Assembly: GCF_900107975.1 (NCBI RefSeq)
Contig: NZ_FNVF01000004.1
Coordinates: 1 to 64,000 of the forward strand
Direction of reading: 5' to 3'
Length of the DNA: 64,000 nucleotides
From: Paenibacillus sp. UNC499MF
Lineage (GTDB): Bacteria; Bacillota; Bacilli; Paenibacillales; NBRC-103111
In this document: positions 40,514-48,376 of the stretch, in pieces
Position numbering within the stretch: position 1 is the first letter of the stretch
Layout: each line of letters begins with the position of its first letter
The notes under the pieces: model-generated
Told to the model about the DNA's origin: nothing
Seen by the model: the letters and a program-made list of their open reading frames with translations, nothing else
Database searches by the model: none
Made by a program: the position numbers and the translations under genes

Positions 40514-41278
40514 TTGAACTGGGGAAGAGCCAAAACCATTCTGATTCTTTCGTTTTTCTTTCTGAATGTGGTGCTGGGTTATCTCGTATGGACGGGAAAA
40601 GCGAAACAGACCGAGCTGGCGACGGATATGACGGGCGTGCTGGAGGAGACGAACAAGCTTTTGAAGGGAAAAAGCATTCAGCTCAGCCACGAGCTGCCAA
40701 AGGAAGCGCCTAAGCTTAAGGAAATCACCTTTAAGTTCGTGGAATCTTACCAGCCTAACGTGATCGTCAAGCTGCAGTACCCGTTCAAAATCGCCAGTCT
40801 CCTGAACCGGATTTCTCCAAAGGACGATTTTCCGAAAACCGATATTCCCAAGCTCGACGCGTACAAGCACGACCCGATTCTCAGTAAGAAAGGGATGTAC
40901 GTGCTGAACCAGATGTACAACGATTATCCGATGTTCGACGTACAATTAAAGCTGTATGAAACCGATGCACAAATTACCAGTTACCGGCAGGCGTATGTTG
41001 AAGTAGAATCAGGTGGAGAGGACAAGGAGCAGAAGGTTATTCCGGCTTATATTGCGGTGCGCAGTCTGGTTGAGAAGTTTCTGCTCGACGGTTCGGTGAT
41101 TACGGATGTAAGGCTCGGCTATCATGGACAGCTGTTTGATTCCCAGACGCAGTATATGGTGCCGAATTGGCGTGTCACGATTAACAACGGCGATATTTAT
41201 TATGTGCATGCTTTTAACGGGGCGGTTGAAATGCAGCCGGCCTCCGCGGAAGATGCAAATGCGGATACTAAAAAGTAA
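40514..41278 (+). CDS. walI: WalK regulator YycI (WalI)
   Basis: 254 aa from TTG 40514 (LNWGRAKTILILSFFFLNVV), which matches the family's typical N terminus and has GGAGG 9 nt upstream; the ATG at 40475 would add an unlikely 13 residues. One membrane helix, then an extracytoplasmic YycI domain. Works with YycH on WalK. Confidence 0.93.
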   Translation: MNWGRAKTILILSFFFLNVVLGYLVWTGKAKQTELATDMTGVLEETNKLLKGKSIQLSHELPKEAPKLKEITFKFVESYQPNVIVKLQYPFKIASLLNRISPKDDFPKTDIPKLDAYKHDPILSKKGMYVLNQMYNDYPMFDVQLKLYETDAQITSYRQAYVEVESGGEDKEQKVIPAYIAVRSLVEKFLLDGSVITDVRLGYHGQLFDSQTQYMVPNWRVTINNGDIYYVHAFNGAVEMQPASAEDANADTKK

Positions 41279-41322
41279 TCCTGCCTTCGGGACGGGATTT
41301 TACGATAGAGGAGTTAACGCTT

Positions 41323-42129
41323 ATGGGGTTACGATTTACGGTGCTCTCCAGCGGATCTACGGGCAATGCGACCGTTATCTGCGACGGGGAAACGAAGCTG
41401 CTGGTAGACGCGGGACTGAGCGCCCGGAGAGTCGAACAGCTCATGAAGGAACGCGAGGTCAGCGGGGATCAGATCGATGCGATTCTGGTGACCCACGAGC
41501 ATTCCGACCATATCAAGGGCCTGGGGGCCATTGCGCGGAAATATGATCTTCCCGTCTATGCAAATACCAAGACTTGGGAAGCGCTTGATAAACATATCGG
41601 AACGATAGCGGAGCCTAAACGACGGATTATGGAGACGGGCACCGAAGAGTATTTCGGGAACATCCGGGTGGAGTCATACGGCATTTCCCACGACGCGGCG
41701 GAGCCGGTCGGATACTGCTTCCACTGCGGCGGTCAAAAGCTTGCCATGGCGACGGATCTGGGCTACATGAGCACCAAGGTCAAGGACGTCATCGGGGACT
41801 CGGACGCCATTATTCTGGAAGCGAATCACGACATCGAGATGCTGCGGATGGGACGTTACCCGTGGAACATCAAACGCCGGATTCTGAGCGATCTCGGCCA
41901 CTTGTCCAACGAAGCGGCCGGAGAAGCGCTGCTGGATATTATGACGGCCCGTACGAGAGCCGTGTATATGGCGCATTTGAGCCAAAATCATAACATGATG
42001 GATTTAGCCAGGCTTACGCTGAATAGTGTATTAGAAGACCGGGGCGTCTCTCTCAAGGAACGGAATATCCGGCTGATGGACACGTATTTTGACCGTCCTA
42101 CGAAATGGGAGGAGCTGGGTACGGACTGA
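41323..42129 (+). CDS. walJ: Metallo-beta-lactamase-fold hydrolase WalJ (YycJ)
   Basis: 268 aa. The metal motif is THEHSDHIKGLG (about 58-69), with further ligands in MATDLG and HLSQNHN. The family has been described as a 5' exonuclease acting in mismatch repair in B. anthracis, and it travels with walRK. Its 3' end overlaps by 32 nt with a small gene on the other strand. Confidence 0.93.
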   Translation: MGLRFTVLSSGSTGNATVICDGETKLLVDAGLSARRVEQLMKEREVSGDQIDAILVTHEHSDHIKGLGAIARKYDLPVYANTKTWEALDKHIGTIAEPKRRIMETGTEEYFGNIRVESYGISHDAAEPVGYCFHCGGQKLAMATDLGYMSTKVKDVIGDSDAIILEANHDIEMLRMGRYPWNIKRRILSDLGHLSNEAAGEALLDIMTARTRAVYMAHLSQNHNMMDLARLTLNSVLEDRGVSLKERNIRLMDTYFDRPTKWEELGTD

Positions 42130-42310
42130 AGCTGCTGTCGAGCTTGTCCATCCGGTTCTGAAGTTCCTGCGTGGTCAGCACGCCTTTGTCGATCAGAACG
42201 TCGATGAGAGCGGTAAGAATGAGCGAATTGCGGTAGTGATCCTCCTTGAGATCGGCAAGCTTGCCGATGAGCTGGACTTCATCCAGGTGGGTGCGGATAC
42301 GGTTGTTCAT
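42098..42310 (-). CDS. Small conserved-looking protein, unknown
   Basis: 70 aa, no recognised family. Helical pattern: KLADLKEDHYRNSLILTALIDVLIDKG then TTQELQNRMDKLD. ATG 42310 has AAAGGAGC 8 nt upstream, which supports translation even though it overlaps walJ at the 3' end. No membrane segment. Confidence 0.55.
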   Translation of the reverse strand: MNNRIRTHLDEVQLIGKLADLKEDHYRNSLILTALIDVLIDKGVLTTQELQNRMDKLDSSFSPYPAPPIS

Positions 42311-42492
42311 GGAGAGGAGCTCCTTTACGGATTAGTGGGCTTGGGCTTCGTTGATCTAGCATTCTTATAAAATCATTTACTATTATTGTAGGCGGTTTGG
42401 TCTCGAAACATTCCTGATCTCTCCGTAAATTTCCTAAAATGAAGTGCAGCATGTGTACAATAATCCGCCGATAGAGCGAGAGGTGTGATCGC

Positions 42493-43731
42493 GTGAGTTT
42501 GTTCGATGACGATTTCTATTCTACGAAGCTGCGCAAGGATCGGCGGAAGCAGGAGGACGGAGGCTGGTCGAGGGGAAAGACTTTCACCTCGGGCAACCGC
42601 CCGTCAGCGGGCCTGAGAGGGCTTACAGACCCCCGCAGCCGCACGGTGTGGTTGGCAGGAGGCGCGGGAGCCGCTGTCATGCTGGTCGTCGTCCTGCTCG
42701 TGCAGGCGCTTGCCGGGACCGGCAGCGCGAAGCCTGCGGCCTTGTCCGCCCAGCAGATGGAGGACTCCTACAACAACGCTGTCGTTCAGGCCGCGGAGCG
42801 GGTGAAGCTGGCCATCGTCAGCATCGTCAATCTGCAGACGAACGACAAGAACGAACTCAAGCAGACGGGCATCGGGTCCGGCATTGTGTTCGAGAAGAAC
42901 GGCTCGAAGGTAAGAATAGTCACGAACTACCACGTGGTGGACGGAGGCAAGCAGTTCGAGGTTTACACGGCATCCGGCGAGAAGAAGAAAGCCGAGCTGC
43001 TCGGCAAGGACCAGATCACGGATCTGGCCGTGCTGGAGACGGACGCGTCGAACTTGACGTCCATCGCGGAATTCGGCGACTCCGGCAGCCTGAAGGCCGG
43101 GGAAACCGTCATCGCGCTCGGCAATCCGCTGGGGCTCGGCTTCTCGCCGACCGTCACCAAGGGCATCGTCTCGTCGCCCAAAAGATCCATCCCGATCTCG
43201 TTCGCCATGGACGGCCAGTACGACTGGGAGATGGAGCTGATCCAGACGGACGCCTCCATTAACCAGGGTAACAGCGGCGGTGCGCTCGTTAACCTGAACG
43301 GCCAGGTCGTCGGCATTAACTCGCTGAAAATCTCCGACATGGGCGTGGAGGGCTTGGGCTTCGCCATCCCGATCAAGGATGCGGAACCTGTGATCCGGTC
43401 GCTGATCGACAATCACAAAGTCATCCGCCCGCTGATGGGCGTGTCGACTCAGGAGCTGCAGCTGTTCCAGGGGACGGAAGAGCTCAAGCTGCCCGCGGAC
43501 GTGAAAAGCGGACTGATCGTCATCGAAGCTTCGGGACCGGCCAAGAGCGCGGGTCTCAAAAGCGAGGACGTGATCGTGGCGCTCAACGGGAAGAAAATCG
43601 AGACGACCGTGCAGCTTCGAAAATTTTTGTATAACGAAAGCAAGATAGGGGATAAAATTGAAGTTGCGTATTACCGCGAAGGAAAGAAACAGAAGACCGA
43701 GCTGACGCTTGCCGAAGCGGGAGAGAATTAA
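42493..43731 (+). CDS. htrA: HtrA-family serine protease (YycK/HtrC-like)
   Basis: 412 aa. A cytoplasmic basic N terminus and one membrane helix (about 53-75), then a trypsin-like domain with His in TNYHVVDGG (about 145), Asp in ITDLAVLE (about 178) and Ser in NQGNSGGALVN (about 261), and one PDZ domain (about 313-409). It degrades damaged envelope proteins and is the usual end of the wal block. GTG 42493 follows GAGAGGTGTGATC. Confidence 0.95.
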   Translation: MSLFDDDFYSTKLRKDRRKQEDGGWSRGKTFTSGNRPSAGLRGLTDPRSRTVWLAGGAGAAVMLVVVLLVQALAGTGSAKPAALSAQQMEDSYNNAVVQAAERVKLAIVSIVNLQTNDKNELKQTGIGSGIVFEKNGSKVRIVTNYHVVDGGKQFEVYTASGEKKKAELLGKDQITDLAVLETDASNLTSIAEFGDSGSLKAGETVIALGNPLGLGFSPTVTKGIVSSPKRSIPISFAMDGQYDWEMELIQTDASINQGNSGGALVNLNGQVVGINSLKISDMGVEGLGFAIPIKDAEPVIRSLIDNHKVIRPLMGVSTQELQLFQGTEELKLPADVKSGLIVIEASGPAKSAGLKSEDVIVALNGKKIETTVQLRKFLYNESKIGDKIEVAYYREGKKQKTELTLAEAGEN

Positions 43732-43750
43732 GGGAAGAAGGGGCCGAGCA

Positions 43751-43918
43751 ATGTATTCCGTCTGTAAAGAGCACCTGGAGCTGGCCATTGACGTATTCGT
43801 GGACGAATACGAGGACGCACCGGACATCGTGGATTTGGGCAAAGTGAATTTCGCCGAGTGGGAGCCTCCTGCTCATTGCGCGCATTGCAAAGAAAAACCG
43901 CAGTATCTGGTCGTTTGA
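43751..43918 (+). CDS. CxxH/CxxC zinc-binding-like small protein (YyzF-like)
   Basis: 55 aa from ATG 43751 (MYSVCKEHLELAID). The paired motifs CKEH (residues 5-8) and CAHC near the C terminus suggest a metal site. The family is typical between htrA and rlmH in Bacilli; function unknown. An upstream ATG-like start at 43709 overlaps htrA and is less likely. Confidence 0.85.
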   Translation: MYSVCKEHLELAIDVFVDEYEDAPDIVDLGKVNFAEWEPPAHCAHCKEKPQYLVV

Positions 43919-43932
43919 CGATAGGATGTTAG

Positions 43933-43990
43933 AAAAAAGAGGCCTCTGCACAAGGTTCGCCGAAAGCGAGCTTGGCGCAGAGGTCTTTTT
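43933..43990. terminator. Bidirectional-looking terminator
   Basis: AGGCCTCTGC (43940-43949) pairs with GCAGAGGTCT (43977-43986, one G-U), with A-run before and T-run after. Confidence 0.8.
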
Positions 43991-44090
43991 GGTGTGGGGG
44001 AGTGTAAAATAAAGCGGCGTAATTTGAGAAAACCTTCAGTTTCCGATAATATAGAATATGGAAATATTTCTTATTAAAGGAAGTGTCAGG

Positions 44091-44501
44091 TTGAGAACTT
44101 TCATGGAAACTTATCATAGAATCATGGTTCCCTCTACCGCGTTTTTTATTTTCGCCCTTGTAGGGGTGGGAATTTTATATTTTAAGCAGGGTGATTCCAC
44201 GGAGGCTAAACGAAGCGCAAACCGGTATTTGACGGCAGTTATTAAACATAATACGGAGGCGGTTGAAGAGAATGTGGTCTATGATGTACCGCTTACGTCC
44301 AGCGAAAGATCAAACTTTAAAAAGTACATTCAGACCAGTGATATGAGAGACTTTGAAATAAAAGAAGCTGTCTTGTCCGAACCCGGCAAGTATGAAATGC
44401 GGGTTCTTATCATGAAGGAAACCAGTCAGGAAGAAAGCAGGATTATGGTGGTAAAGGCGGATAGCAGGTGGAAGGTTTTAATTAAAAAGCCCGTCGGATA
44501 A
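44091..44501 (+). CDS. Single-pass membrane protein, unknown
   Basis: About 136 aa from TTG 44091, which has AAAGGAAG 8 nt upstream; ATG 44058 lies within the AT-rich promoter-like stretch. One membrane helix (about 10-32, STAFFIFALVGVGILYF) then a soluble domain of some 95 residues resembling NTF2-like extracytoplasmic domains (EAKRSANRYLTAVIKHNTEA). No function assigned. Confidence 0.65.
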   Translation: MRTFMETYHRIMVPSTAFFIFALVGVGILYFKQGDSTEAKRSANRYLTAVIKHNTEAVEENVVYDVPLTSSERSNFKKYIQTSDMRDFEIKEAVLSEPGKYEMRVLIMKETSQEESRIMVVKADSRWKVLIKKPVG

Positions 44502-44505
44502 ACCA

Positions 44506-44556
44506 AGAGACCGTAAAGACAAAGAAGTTTGTCCTGACGGTCTCTTTACGTTTTTT
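44506..44556. terminator. Terminator between convergent genes
   Basis: AAGAGACCGT (44506-44515) pairs with ACGGTCTCTT (44538-44547), then TTACGTTTTTT. It serves the membrane-protein gene and possibly gntK from the other side. Confidence 0.82.
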
Positions 44557-44582
44557 ATGAGGAAAGCCGTTAGAATAATGGC

Positions 44583-46121
44583 TTATTTGGTGGTCGTGCG
44601 GCGCTGGTACTCCGCGATTATCGAGAACTCCTGCTCCAATTTGCGGTAAACGCGGTCGTAGAGATAGTAGAGCTCGATGTACGTCGGCGAAATCTCGATG
44701 TTCGGCTCCTGGCGCTCCGTAATCGGGATGAGTTTGTTCACGTCCTCCAGACGCTCCAGTGCGCCTACGGCGTACATGGCGAGCACGACGGCGCCGAAGC
44801 TGGAGCTTTCGTGGCTCTTCGGAATGTGCACCGGGTAGCCGAACATGTCGGACATGATCTGGCGCCATTCCGGGGAGCGGGCGAAGCCGCCGGACGCCCG
44901 GATTTCCGTTGCCGGACCGGCCAGGTCGCGCAGAGCGATGCCGATGCCGTAGACGGCGAACAGGATGCCTTCGAGCACGGCGCGGATGAAGTGCGGCCGC
45001 TTGTGATGGAGGCCGATGCCGAAGAAGCTGCCGCGCGCGTCCGCGTTCCAGTACGGCGCTCTTTCGCCGGAAAGGAACGGCAGGAAGAGCAGGCCTTCGG
45101 AGCCCGGTGCGACTTCCTTGGCCGCCGCGATCATAACATCGTACGGGTCGCGGCCCGTGCGGCGGGCTTCCTCGACCTCCGGCCAAGAGAACTCGTCGCG
45201 GAACCAGCGGAGCATAAGGCCGCCGTTGCTGGTGGCCCCGCCGATGACCCAGTGATTCTCCGTGAGCGCGTAGCAGAACGTGCGCTCCTTGGCATCGGTC
45301 AGCGGCTTGGGCACGACGGTACGGACCGCACCGCTTGTCCCGATCGTGAGCGCGACCACGCCGGGATCAACCGCGCCGACACCGAGGTTGGCAAGCGCTC
45401 CGTCGGCCGCGCCGACAACGAAAGCGACCTCGGGATCGAGGCCGAGCAGGTCGGCGAATTCGCGGTTCATGCCGCGCATAATGTGGGTGGTCGGAACGAG
45501 CTCGCTGAGCTGATCCTCGCGGATGCCCGCGATGCGTAGAGCGTCGGGGTCCCAGCTCATGGTGTTCAGGTTGAAGAGGCAGGTACCGCCCGCCACCGAA
45601 TGATCGACCACGTAACGGCCGAAAAATTTGTAGAGAACATATTCCTTGATCGATATGTATTTAACGGCTTTCTCGAAAATATCCGGACGCTCTTCCTTCA
45701 GCCACATGATCTTCGGAAGCGGGGTCATCGGATGGATCGGGATGCCGGTTTTATGATAAAGCATGCTGCTCAGATTCTCGTCTTTCAGGCGCTGCACTTG
45801 GGCCACACTGCGGTTATCCGCCCAAATGATGCTGTTCATCAGGGGGCGCCCGCCGGCATCCACCGGAATGACGCTGTGCATCGCCGTGCTGAAGCCGATC
45901 GCTTCGAGCTGCCTGCCGTCGATGCCTGCGCGCTGAATCGCTTCCTTGATGGATTGAAGCACGGCTTCGAACATCAGGTCCGAGTCCTGCTCCGCCCAGG
46001 AAGGCTGCGGTACGGCCAGCGGATAGCCGGCTTCCCCGGCTCCGAGGAGGGTTCCTTTTTCGTTCGTGATGATGGTCTTGGTGCTCGTCGTTCCAATGTC
46101 AATTCCCATGAAATAGGTCAA
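44583..46121 (-). CDS. gntK: FGGY-family carbohydrate kinase, probably gluconokinase
   Basis: 512 aa. The N-terminal MGIDIGTTSTK phosphate-binding loop, then WADNRS, TGIPIHPMTPLPKI, FVVGAADGALANLGVGA and SGERAPYWNADARGSFFGIG follow B. subtilis GntK closely, so gluconate phosphorylation is the best guess; a xylulokinase-like role cannot be excluded. TTG 46121 is chosen because AGAGGTGA lies 7 nt upstream. No gnt permease or regulator is next to it, unlike the gnt operon. Confidence 0.85.
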   Translation of the reverse strand: MTYFMGIDIGTTSTKTIITNEKGTLLGAGEAGYPLAVPQPSWAEQDSDLMFEAVLQSIKEAIQRAGIDGRQLEAIGFSTAMHSVIPVDAGGRPLMNSIIWADNRSVAQVQRLKDENLSSMLYHKTGIPIHPMTPLPKIMWLKEERPDIFEKAVKYISIKEYVLYKFFGRYVVDHSVAGGTCLFNLNTMSWDPDALRIAGIREDQLSELVPTTHIMRGMNREFADLLGLDPEVAFVVGAADGALANLGVGAVDPGVVALTIGTSGAVRTVVPKPLTDAKERTFCYALTENHWVIGGATSNGGLMLRWFRDEFSWPEVEEARRTGRDPYDVMIAAAKEVAPGSEGLLFLPFLSGERAPYWNADARGSFFGIGLHHKRPHFIRAVLEGILFAVYGIGIALRDLAGPATEIRASGGFARSPEWRQIMSDMFGYPVHIPKSHESSSFGAVVLAMYAVGALERLEDVNKLIPITERQEPNIEISPTYIELYYLYDRVYRKLEQEFSIIAEYQRRTTTK

Positions 46122-46525
46122 TTCTAGTTCACCTCTGCGTCGGTATGGTCGATCTCCTTGCCTCAATGGTCCGTATCTCTATCTTCATTATAAGGCTTAT
46201 CGGGCAGACTTTCGAAAATGCAGCTCTTTTTTATGTGTCTGGTGGCTGCAAACCGCACTCCAAGAGGTTTTTTTCCGCGGCAGGAGCCCTGCTGGAAACT
46301 ACCCCCTACTGGCATCATACCTGCTTGGGGGGAAACGTCAAGTGTGTTTTTTTCGGATCGGGCGGCGTGAAAATACGGGAATTGGCCGGGAAGGTGTTTT
46401 CCGGGACGGGGCAGGTTGGATTCGGGTTGGAATTGGGCTGGATTCAGGTTGGATTCAGGCGGGATTTGGGGTACAGTAAGGGAAGATTAAGCCATTGACC
46501 GGTAAAAAAAGGAGCGACTTCGCAC
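46122..46525. other. Intergenic region between gntK and rlmH
   Basis: Divergent 404-nt gap. A minus-strand TATAAT (46187-46192) with a weak TCGAAA -35 may drive gntK. A tandem 11-bp repeat occupies 46414-46468. No gene is seen. Confidence 0.5.
46414..46468. repeat. Five tandem copies of an 11-bp repeat
   Basis: Units start at 46414, 46425, 46436, 46447 and 46458, with consensus GGTTGGATTCA; copy 4 matches it exactly, copies 1 and 3 differ at one position, the others at two to three. It ends about 57 nt before rlmH. Confidence 0.85.
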
Positions 46526-47005
46526 ATGCACATCACGATTGCCTCTGTCGGCAAACTGAAAGAGAAATACCTCGTCAACGGAATTGACGAGTACGTCAAG
46601 CGCCTTGGCCCGTATGCCAAGGTGCAGCTTGTGGAGGTGCCGGACGAGAAGGCACCGGAGAGCATGAGCCCTGCGGAGGAGCAGCAGGTGCGGGCGAAAG
46701 AGGGCGAGCGGCTGCTGGCCAAGCTCGCCCCGGACGCTTACGTCGTGGCGCTGGCCATCGACGGCGAGATGTGGACGAGCGAGCAGTTGGCGGGCTCGCT
46801 CGATAAGCTGGCCACCTATGGGCGCAGCCAGGTGGCCTTCGTCATCGGCGGCTCGCTCGGGCTGTCGAGTGAGGTGCTGCGCCGCGCCGACGCGAAGCTG
46901 TCGTTCGGGCGCATGACCTTGCCGCACCAGTTGATGCGGCTGGTGCTGGTGGAGCAGGTTTATCGGGCGTTTAAGATAAACCGGGGGGAGCCTTATCATA
47001 AGTGA
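46526..47005 (+). CDS. rlmH: 23S rRNA pseudouridine-1915 N3-methyltransferase RlmH
   Basis: 159-aa SPOUT methyltransferase (also YbeA, orfX) acting on 70S ribosomes. SAM-knot motifs [18 protein letters not shown] and [20 protein letters not shown] are present, ending RGEPYHK. GGAG lies 11 nt before the ATG. The last codons TAT CAT AAG plus the stop are the attachment core of the adjoining island; the gene itself is intact. Confidence 0.97.
   Translation: MHITIASVGKLKEKYLVNGIDEYVKRLGPYAKVQLVEVPDEKAPESMSPAEEQQVRAKEGERLLAKLAPDAYVVALAIDGEMWTSEQLAGSLDKLATYGRSQVAFVIGGSLGLSSEVLRRADAKLSFGRMTLPHQLMRLVLVEQVYRAFKINRGEPYHK
46992..47003. repeat. Left attachment-like direct repeat
   Basis: CTTATCATAAGT; spans the last codons and first base of the stop of rlmH. 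Matches the TATCATAA core of SCC attachment sites. Confidence 0.72.
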
Positions 47006-47016
47006 CGGCGAAAAAT
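47006..47016. repeat. Left inverted repeat of the island
   Basis: CGGCGAAAAAT, perfect reverse complement of 55417-55427. A shifted copy of the same word (CGGCGAAAAA) recurs at 48056-48065. Confidence 0.65.
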
Positions 47017-47043
47017 TTTTAACGAAATGGAGTGGATGAGCCC

Positions 47044-47308
47044 TTGCCACTTCCACTTGTACCATTGAAAATACCAGAGTATTGGACGGTTGTATGGAAT
47101 CACTTTTCTCAATCGCAACCGGAGAACTTCATAAATGAAAGATAAGGTTTATGAAGATGAATTTCAAGAAGATATTTTCTATTATAGAAATGAAGATAAG
47201 CGAAGAATTTTGGACTTGGGATGGTATCCTCAACATAATCTAAAAATAAAAAGCTCCGTCCCAAAAGGGGATCGAAGCTTGATTAATGAAGTTATAATTC
47301 ATTTTTAA
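47044..47308 (+). pseudogene. Frameshifted remnant of a small 'LGWYP' protein
   Basis: A TTG-started reading frame (LPLPLVPLKIPEYWTVVWNH...) stops at about 47145; a second frame from 47135 continues with FQEDIFYYRNEDKRRILDLGWYP and runs on to 47308. Joined by a frame change they look like one small protein of a type I associate with toxin-neutralising (immunity) genes in Bacilli. The 3' end runs into the terminator of the convergent gene, so it is also truncated. The family link is from memory and weak. Confidence 0.45.
47245..47280 (-). terminator. Terminator of the minus-strand gene at 47292
   Basis: AAGCTCCGTCCC (47251-47262) pairs imperfectly with GGGGATCGAAGCTT (47267-47280), and a T-rich stretch follows on the minus strand. 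Confidence 0.65.
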
Positions 47309-47894
47309 TAATTTCGTCAATCGTGTTGTATTTGTTATCTTCATTTTTATATTCAGCGTAAATGTAATTGAGGTTTTCATCTTTTGTGCTCAAAAGTTTC
47401 TTTAAGGCAGACTCCACATCATTCTGAGCATTCTTTATTGTTGCGGAAACTTCCTCTAACTCTGGAACGCTTAACTCATCCAATGTTTTGGCTAACGAAT
47501 CGCCAAAATTGGTACTTACTAGCTTACCGTTAATTTTAATGTGTTGAAAAATAAATCCTTCGGGCTGGCTATTTCCAACTAATTCAACAATAAATGTTTT
47601 GTATACATCTTTTTCCTTTACGGCTATGGTAAAACCTTCATCCGCGGTAATGATTTCGATTCCAGTACCGTCAATATAAAATCTGTGGCTTGTTGGCTTA
47701 CTGTACTTTAAGCCCGCATTTTGGAGAAAGTTTTGAACATCTTGTAGTGCTACATTCGATAGGCAAAGAGAAGACCTTGCGCCAAATTCTTCGCACTTTG
47801 AATTGTAATCTGCTACGTTAGCTTTAATGCTTGATAACAATTCCTGTTTCATCAAGCCCTCGTTTTGAAGTTGCATAATGTCATCTATATTCAT
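47292..47894 (-). CDS. Hypothetical protein of the island
   Basis: About 200 aa from ATG 47894 (MNIDDIMQLQNEGLMKQELL), with GGGGGC upstream. Soluble, acidic; a central beta-rich part (HRFYIDGTGIEIITADEGFTI, FIVELVGNSQPEGFIF) is followed by helices. No family recognised. AT-rich like the rest of the island. Confidence 0.6.
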   Translation of the reverse strand: MNIDDIMQLQNEGLMKQELLSSIKANVADYNSKCEEFGARSSLCLSNVALQDVQNFLQNAGLKYSKPTSHRFYIDGTGIEIITADEGFTIAVKEKDVYKTFIVELVGNSQPEGFIFQHIKINGKLVSTNFGDSLAKTLDELSVPELEEVSATIKNAQNDVESALKKLLSTKDENLNYIYAEYKNEDNKYNTIDEIIKNEL

Positions 47895-47977
47895 GTGTTT
47901 AGCCCCCATTCGAAAATTCCACTGTTTCCAATATATCACAAATCAAAAGAGTTAGTCCATGTGTACAACATGGTTTT

Positions 47978-48066
47978 ACGTTTCCTTACGGCTGATGCCG
48001 CTGGAGTAGTTGTATCGAGCGATTAGATAAATTCGGGGAGCTGTTCGATATGTAACGGCGAAAAAA
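47978..48066 (+). pseudogene. Decayed second copy of an rlmH 3' end
   Basis: Aligns with the end of rlmH (46914-47015): TGATGC-GCTGG, then TATCGAGCG against TATCGGGCG, ATAAATTCGGGGAGC against ATAAACCGGGGGGAGC, and GTAACGGCGAAAAA against GTGACGGCGAAAAA after the stop position. Conceptual translation, with stops, still shows TFP..LM...LYRAIR.IRG against the Rlm[11 protein letters not shown]. The first part (ACGTTTCCT) is closer to the commoner MTFPHQLM version than to the resident gene, so it may come from another species. Confidence 0.65.
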
Positions 48067-48069
48067 AGT

Positions 48070-48111
48070 TACTTATTGTCTGTTGACTTATTGTCTGAAA
48101 AATGGTGTAGT
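48070..48111 (+). promoter_or_regulatory. C-box operator and promoter of the methyltransferase operon
   Basis: Two direct 11-mers, TACTTATTGTC (48070-48080) and GACTTATTGTC (48085-48095), are spaced by TGTT. This is the layout of C-boxes bound by controller proteins such as C.PvuII. A -35 TTGACT (48083-48088) overlaps the second box and a TGTAGT -10 (48106-48111) follows after 17 bp. The mRNA would start about 48118, only a few nt before the regulator's ATG. Confidence 0.75.
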
Positions 48112-48129
48112 TTGTATTGGGTGATGGTA

Positions 48130-48375
48130 ATGAGTTTACAGCATATTTTCGCTGTCAATTTAAAAAGATATCGGACGTTGAAAGGTATTTCCCAGGAGGA
48201 TTTTGCTGCAAAGGCAGGACTCCATAGGACATATATAAGTGCAGTAGAAAGAGAAAAGCGCAGTATTGCACTGGACAACATAGAAAAGATTGCACATGCT
48301 CTGGAGATTGATGCGTATTTACTATTCGTAGATAAAACCTCTCATGGACATATGCTTTATAAGGAGGGGGTTTAA
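48130..48375 (+). CDS. XRE-family controller (C) protein
   Basis: About 81 aa from ATG 48130 (MSLQHIFAVNLKRYR); ATG 48124 is possible. A single HTH domain with GISQEDFAAKAGLHRTYISAVEREKRSIALDNIEKIAHAL, the pattern of restriction-modification controller proteins (QEDLA, RTYIS, ER-KRN-). It probably binds the two C-boxes upstream, activating and then limiting its own operon. The methyltransferase starts directly behind its stop. Confidence 0.85.
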   Translation: MSLQHIFAVNLKRYRTLKGISQEDFAAKAGLHRTYISAVEREKRSIALDNIEKIAHALEIDAYLLFVDKTSHGHMLYKEGV

Positions 48376-48376
48376 A

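Noticed and set aside
42604-43842. 412-codon open frame antisense to htrA
   Set aside because: It mirrors htrA, whose catalytic motifs are complete. The antisense product is Arg/His/Asp-rich without domains, as expected from GC-rich coding DNA.
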